From contig DJQA01000001.1 in assembly GCA_002437495.1 (NCBI GenBank), forward strand, positions 78,547 through 142,546: 64,000 nucleotides of DNA, read 5' to 3'. Origin of the DNA: Prevotellaceae bacterium UBA6398. GTDB taxonomy: Bacteria; Bacteroidota; Bacteroidia; Bacteroidales; Bacteroidaceae. A model generated the notes under the pieces. It saw only the letters and a program-made list of their open reading frames with translations. It had not been told where the DNA came from and did not search any database. This document shows, piece after piece, positions 61,036-64,000 of the stretch; position 1 is the stretch's first letter, and each line of letters begins with the position of its first letter. Made by a program: the position numbers and the translations under genes.

Positions 61036-62196
61036 GTGAAAACTAAATTCCGTTCATGCTTTACTACAACGCTGCCTGCATTGCTATTGTGGATATTCTG
61101 CGGCTTTTCCGCCGGAGCGCAGGTTTCCAACCTTCCGCTTGCAATAAAATGCGGGCCTTTCAACACACCCCACGTGCAAGGCATCGCCGTTGACACAAAA
61201 AATCGCGTGATTTACTGCTCGTTCACCACAATGCTTGCAAAATACGACTTCGATGGCAACCTTTTGGGCACTGTAACCGGATTACTGGGGCATCTTGGGT
61301 GTCTTGACTTCAACGATGCCGATGGGAAAGTATATGGCTCGCTCGAATATAAGGACGACGCAATAGGTCGCGGCATATTGAAAAAGGAGGGCAGCGCAAA
61401 AAAATTCCGCAACAACTTCTACGTGGCGGTTTTCGATGTTGACAGGATAAACCGCGTGGGGATGGACGGCGAGAAAGACGGCGTTGTTACCGCCATTCCG
61501 CTGCCCACGGTTCTCGACGACTATTCGGCAAAGGTGAACGTGGGAGGAAAGGTGCTCGACCACCGCTTTGCGTGCAGCGGAATTGACGGCCTGTCGTTCG
61601 GCCCTCGCATAGGGAAAACCTCGGGAAAGTACTTCCTCACCGTGGCATACGGCATTTACGGCGACACAAGGCGCAGCGACAACGACTATCAGGTAATTCT
61701 GCAGTACGACATGGATAAGTGCCGCAAATATGCCCGTCCCCTTTCGCAGGACAACCCGCATTTCAAAGGCCCCGACAAGCCGGAGGCTCGCTTCTTTGTA
61801 TATACCGGCAGCACCGACTGGGGCGTGCAAAATCTTGAATACGATGCCTCGTCGGGACTTTGGTATATGGCGGTATATCGCGGCAAAAAATCCACCTTTC
61901 CCAACTACAGCCTATACGCATTCAGTTCCGGAGCGCACGCAGTTAGGAAAACCCTTACAGGCATACCTTATTATAAAAAGGGCAACGTGGTGCCGCTCGC
62001 CCAAGGTGGCTTGCATGACGCCGGGACAGGCATCTCGGGTTGGAACTTCCCATACGGCAGCACAGGAATACACGCGCTTGGAAACGGATATTTCTACATT
62101 TCCGAAAACATATCGGGAAAAGACGGAGAAAGCACCATACTGCGCCTCTACCATAGAGCGGCCGGCAAGGAGGCTTTCAAGGCGGTTGAACGATAA
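61036..62196 (+). CDS. Secreted beta-propeller-like protein of unknown function
   Basis: A 386-residue protein that I do not assign to a named family. GTG at 61036 gives a signal peptide (VKTKFRSCFTT then LPALLLWIFCGFSAGA) and was chosen over the ATG at 60979, which adds 19 basic residues and lies upstream of a weak TTTC-19-TAATTTAG promoter. The mature part has repeated strand patterns with AVDTKNRVIYCSFTTMLAKYDFDGNLLG, typical of six-bladed NHL/SMP-30-like propellers, and a GSTDWGVQNLEYD segment. It lies 48 nt before the oxidoreductase gene and may act with it in sugar metabolism; that is inference. Confidence 0.6.
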   Translation: MKTKFRSCFTTTLPALLLWIFCGFSAGAQVSNLPLAIKCGPFNTPHVQGIAVDTKNRVIYCSFTTMLAKYDFDGNLLGTVTGLLGHLGCLDFNDADGKVYGSLEYKDDAIGRGILKKEGSAKKFRNNFYVAVFDVDRINRVGMDGEKDGVVTAIPLPTVLDDYSAKVNVGGKVLDHRFACSGIDGLSFGPRIGKTSGKYFLTVAYGIYGDTRRSDNDYQVILQYDMDKCRKYARPLSQDNPHFKGPDKPEARFFVYTGSTDWGVQNLEYDASSGLWYMAVYRGKKSTFPNYSLYAFSSGAHAVRKTLTGIPYYKKGNVVPLAQGGLHDAGTGISGWNFPYGSTGIHALGNGYFYISENISGKDGESTILRLYHRAAGKEAFKAVER

Positions 62197-62244
62197 AGCC
62201 TGATAAAAAGATATCATTTCACACATTAAATAATACAATCATCG

Positions 62245-63645
62245 ATGAAAGAAAAACTTAAAAACAACATCAAAAAGAAAACTCTTCCCAACGAGAGCGA
62301 CAAGATTTCGCGCCGCGACTTTCTGAGCCTTTCGGCAATGGGTCTTGCGTCGCTCACAATACTCCCCAGCTGGAAAATCGACGGAGTGAAAGTAGCGCCG
62401 AGCGACCGCGTGGTGCTTGGCTTCATAGGACTTGGGCAACAGGGATGCAGCGATTTCAGCAGCTTCTCTTCATGTCCCGGCGTGCAGGTTGCTGCTTGCT
62501 GCGACGTTGACTCCATAAAGCGCGAACGTTTCCGCCGCCGCGTTGCCGCATGGCAAAAAAACAAAGGCATGGCGGAACGTTGCGATATGTACGAGTTCTA
62601 CGAGGACATGCTGGAGCGTACCGACATCGACGCCATAGAGATTGCCACGCCCGACCATTGGCACGCGCTCATAGCCATCGACGCTTGCGATGCGGGCAAG
62701 CACGTTTACTGCCAGAAGCCGCTTGCCTACACCATAACAGAGGGGCTTGCCGTGCAGAGCGCAGCCCATGCCAACGGAGTGGTGTTCCAAATGGGAAGCC
62801 AGCAGCGTTCGAGCGAGGAGTTTCAAACAGCAATACGCCTTGTGCAGGAGCGTGCCATAGGGCACATCGACAAAGTTCACGTGCGCGTTGGCAATCCCCC
62901 GACACCGTTCAACCTCCCCGAAATGCCCGTACCCGCAAACCTGAACTTCAACCTGTGGCTCGGGCCGCTCAATGACCCCAAGATACACTACCATTCCGAC
63001 ATCTGCCCGGTCGTTAAGCTCGACCCGGAGCAGAACGAGCAGCTTTGGGGCGCGTGGCGCTGGTATCAGGAAACCGGCAACGGCTTCCCCGCCGACTGGG
63101 GCGCACATATGTACGACATAGTGCAGGCCGCGCTCGGCATGGACGGTCTCGGCCCCGTGGAGTTCATACCCCAAGGCTACAAGGGCGCGAAATACGCCAT
63201 GATGAAATACGCCAACGGAATTGAGATGACCGAGCAGCCCTACCGCGAGGACAACCCCAACGCGCAGGGCATAAAGTTCATCGGCGACAAAGGGTGGATA
63301 AAGGTGGCACGCGGCTATCTGGAGTGTTCCGACCCCTCGCTCATCAAGAAGAAAGAGGAGAAGGTGGAGAAAGGGCAGTATGAGGTTAGCTCGCCGCATA
63401 TGCAGAACTTCATAGACGCAATACGCGGCCACAAGAACCCGATAGCCCCGGTTGACTACGGCACAAGCACCAACACGCTGTGCTGCCTGTTCAACATAGC
63501 CCGCGAGCTGAAACGCCCCGTGCGCTGGAACCCCGCACTGCTCAGCTTCGAGGGAGACAAGGAGGCTGCGGCGCACAGGCTGTATTGGTACGAATACCGC
63601 CGCCCATATAAACTGCGCTATTGCGACAAGCGTTTCAACTGCTGA
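62245..63645 (+). CDS. Gfo/Idh/MocA family oxidoreductase with twin-arginine signal
   Basis: A 466-residue NAD(P)-dependent oxidoreductase. Residues about 20-45 carry a Tat signal (KISRRDFLSLSAMGLASLTIL). The Rossmann fold follows (VLGFIGLGQQGC, about 57-68; PDHWHALIA), with CQKPLAYT in place of the usual EKP and a C-terminal Gfo/Idh domain (WRWYQETGNGFPADWGAHMYD). Related exported enzymes act on sugars, glycosides or inositols, and some are hydrolase-like with tightly bound NAD. The substrate is unknown. It pairs with the upstream propeller gene. Confidence 0.88.
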   Translation: MKEKLKNNIKKKTLPNESDKISRRDFLSLSAMGLASLTILPSWKIDGVKVAPSDRVVLGFIGLGQQGCSDFSSFSSCPGVQVAACCDVDSIKRERFRRRVAAWQKNKGMAERCDMYEFYEDMLERTDIDAIEIATPDHWHALIAIDACDAGKHVYCQKPLAYTITEGLAVQSAAHANGVVFQMGSQQRSSEEFQTAIRLVQERAIGHIDKVHVRVGNPPTPFNLPEMPVPANLNFNLWLGPLNDPKIHYHSDICPVVKLDPEQNEQLWGAWRWYQETGNGFPADWGAHMYDIVQAALGMDGLGPVEFIPQGYKGAKYAMMKYANGIEMTEQPYREDNPNAQGIKFIGDKGWIKVARGYLECSDPSLIKKKEEKVEKGQYEVSSPHMQNFIDAIRGHKNPIAPVDYGTSTNTLCCLFNIARELKRPVRWNPALLSFEGDKEAAAHRLYWYEYRRPYKLRYCDKRFNC

Positions 63646-63669
63646 CAACGCACGCAGATTTGCGCATTA

Positions 63670-63709
63670 CAAACTTCCCGGGGCCATACCTCGGGAAGTT
63701 TTGTTTTTT
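63670..63709 (+). terminator. Terminator of the oxidoreductase gene
   Basis: AAACTTCCCG pairs with CGGGAAGTTT around an 11-nt loop, followed by TGTTTTTT. Confidence 0.9.
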
Positions 63710-63779
63710 GGCAAATAACAGGCAAACCGCATCGCCGTACAAATATCCAATATGCAATAAATAAATGAATTGCACCTCC

Positions 63780-63900
63780 GTAGGGGCGTGTGGCATACGC
63801 CTTGAGTTGCCCGGATTTACGATGTTGCGGAGACAGTGTGCCGTGCGGTTTACGCAGCGGCTAAAGGGCGTATGCAATACGCCCCTACAATTGGCGCAAG
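63780..63900 (+). repeat. GTAGGGGCG palindromic element, copy D (intact)
   Basis: About 109 bp with left end GTAGGGGCGTGTGGCATACG (63780-63799) and right end ATGCAATACGCCCCTAC (63872-63888), followed by AATTGGCGCAA. The interior resembles copy B (GTTGCGGA and GTGCGGTT blocks). It lies exactly 49 bp before array copy 15. Confidence 0.85.
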
Positions 63901-63937
63901 CCCTCAACCCGTTACTTCTTTTGAAACTCCCGAAAAA

Positions 63938-64000
63938 CTACATAGGACATGGGAAAAACTATGTCCGATGTAGAAAAAATTACATCAGACATAATTCAAA
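63938..64000 (+). repeat. 21-bp phased array element, copy 15 (cut by the window end)
   Basis: Three units at 21-bp period are visible (TACATAGGACATG, TATGTCCGATGTA and TACATCAGACATA cores); the terminal unit, T-tract and tail lie beyond the window. The final visible spacer AATTCAAA is the one that precedes the terminal unit in other copies. Confidence 0.88.

Noticed and set aside
62470..63648. 392-residue open frame opposite the Gfo/Idh gene
   Set aside because: Shadow of the GC-rich coding strand; the plus-strand frame has clear Rossmann and Tat motifs.
13816..63900. GTAGGGGCG elements as insertion sequences
   Set aside because: They are about 110 bp with no open reading frame for a transposase; at most they are non-autonomous repeats.

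Overview
The window looks like chromosomal DNA of a gut-type Bacteroidales bacterium. Gene families restricted to or typical of Bacteroidetes recur (DUF4199, DUF6452, DUF6048, a DUF4248-like protein, a lamin-tail/OadG fusion, an N-terminally extended NusB, a BspA-type leucine-rich repeat protein). Promoters follow the Bacteroidetes pattern of a -7 box TAnnTTTG, sometimes with a -33 TTTG 19-20 bp upstream. No rRNA operon, insertion sequence, prophage or CRISPR array was seen. About 57 protein genes, two tRNAs and one SRP RNA are supported.

Layout. 0.4-6 kb: a DXS-family thiamine-diphosphate enzyme, a YidE/AspT-type transporter and a periplasmic TPR protein. 5.8-12.7 kb: a small unknown protein with the CrcB fluoride channel, a TonB-domain protein, a secreted subtilase followed by xseA-xseB, a coiled-coil protein, and trmB-mrp. 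13.9-16.9 kb: nusB-yajC-ybbR-coaE. 17-19 kb: a WYL regulator divergent from a two-gene operon of unknown function. 19.4-28 kb: an AI-2E-type permease, tRNA-Lys, a gamma-carbonic-anhydrase-like protein, the exbB-exbD-exbD-tonB-pstS-like energy-transduction operon, ilvE and a DUF975 protein. 28.7-38.5 kb: a GH127-type glycosidase, MATE, tadA, thiamine pyrophosphokinase, yraN, birA, a GH78 rhamnosidase and a phosphopantetheinyl transferase. 38.9-44 kb: one long operon (DUF4199, GT2, DUF6452, DUF6048, mntP, apbE, Crp-family regulator). 44.4-52.5 kb: purN-fprA-M16 peptidase, then DUF3737-patB-EamA. 53-55 kb: a large BspA-like protein. 55.7-60.2 kb: a sodium-pumping methylmalonyl-CoA decarboxylase operon, whose biotin carrier is a natural substrate of the birA product at 34 kb. 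60.6-60.9 kb: SRP RNA and tRNA-Thr in tandem. 61-63.6 kb: a secreted beta-propeller-like protein and a Gfo/Idh oxidoreductase.

The most striking content is not a gene. Fifteen copies of a dispersed element lie between transcription units and none lies inside a gene or operon. Each copy has three to five units on an exact 21-bp period. A unit is a 13-bp dyad-like core (TAYRTCNGAYRTA) plus an 8-bp A-rich spacer. The array ends in a fixed unit (TACATCAGACC) with a T-tract and a conserved tail of about 40 bp. Between copies, cores at the same unit position occur in both orientations while the spacers keep one orientation. In six copies a second, palindromic element (GTAGGGGCG...CGCCCCTAC, whole or degenerate) lies on the same side at exactly 28 or 49 bp, distances that differ by one 21-bp unit. 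I know of no described family with this architecture.
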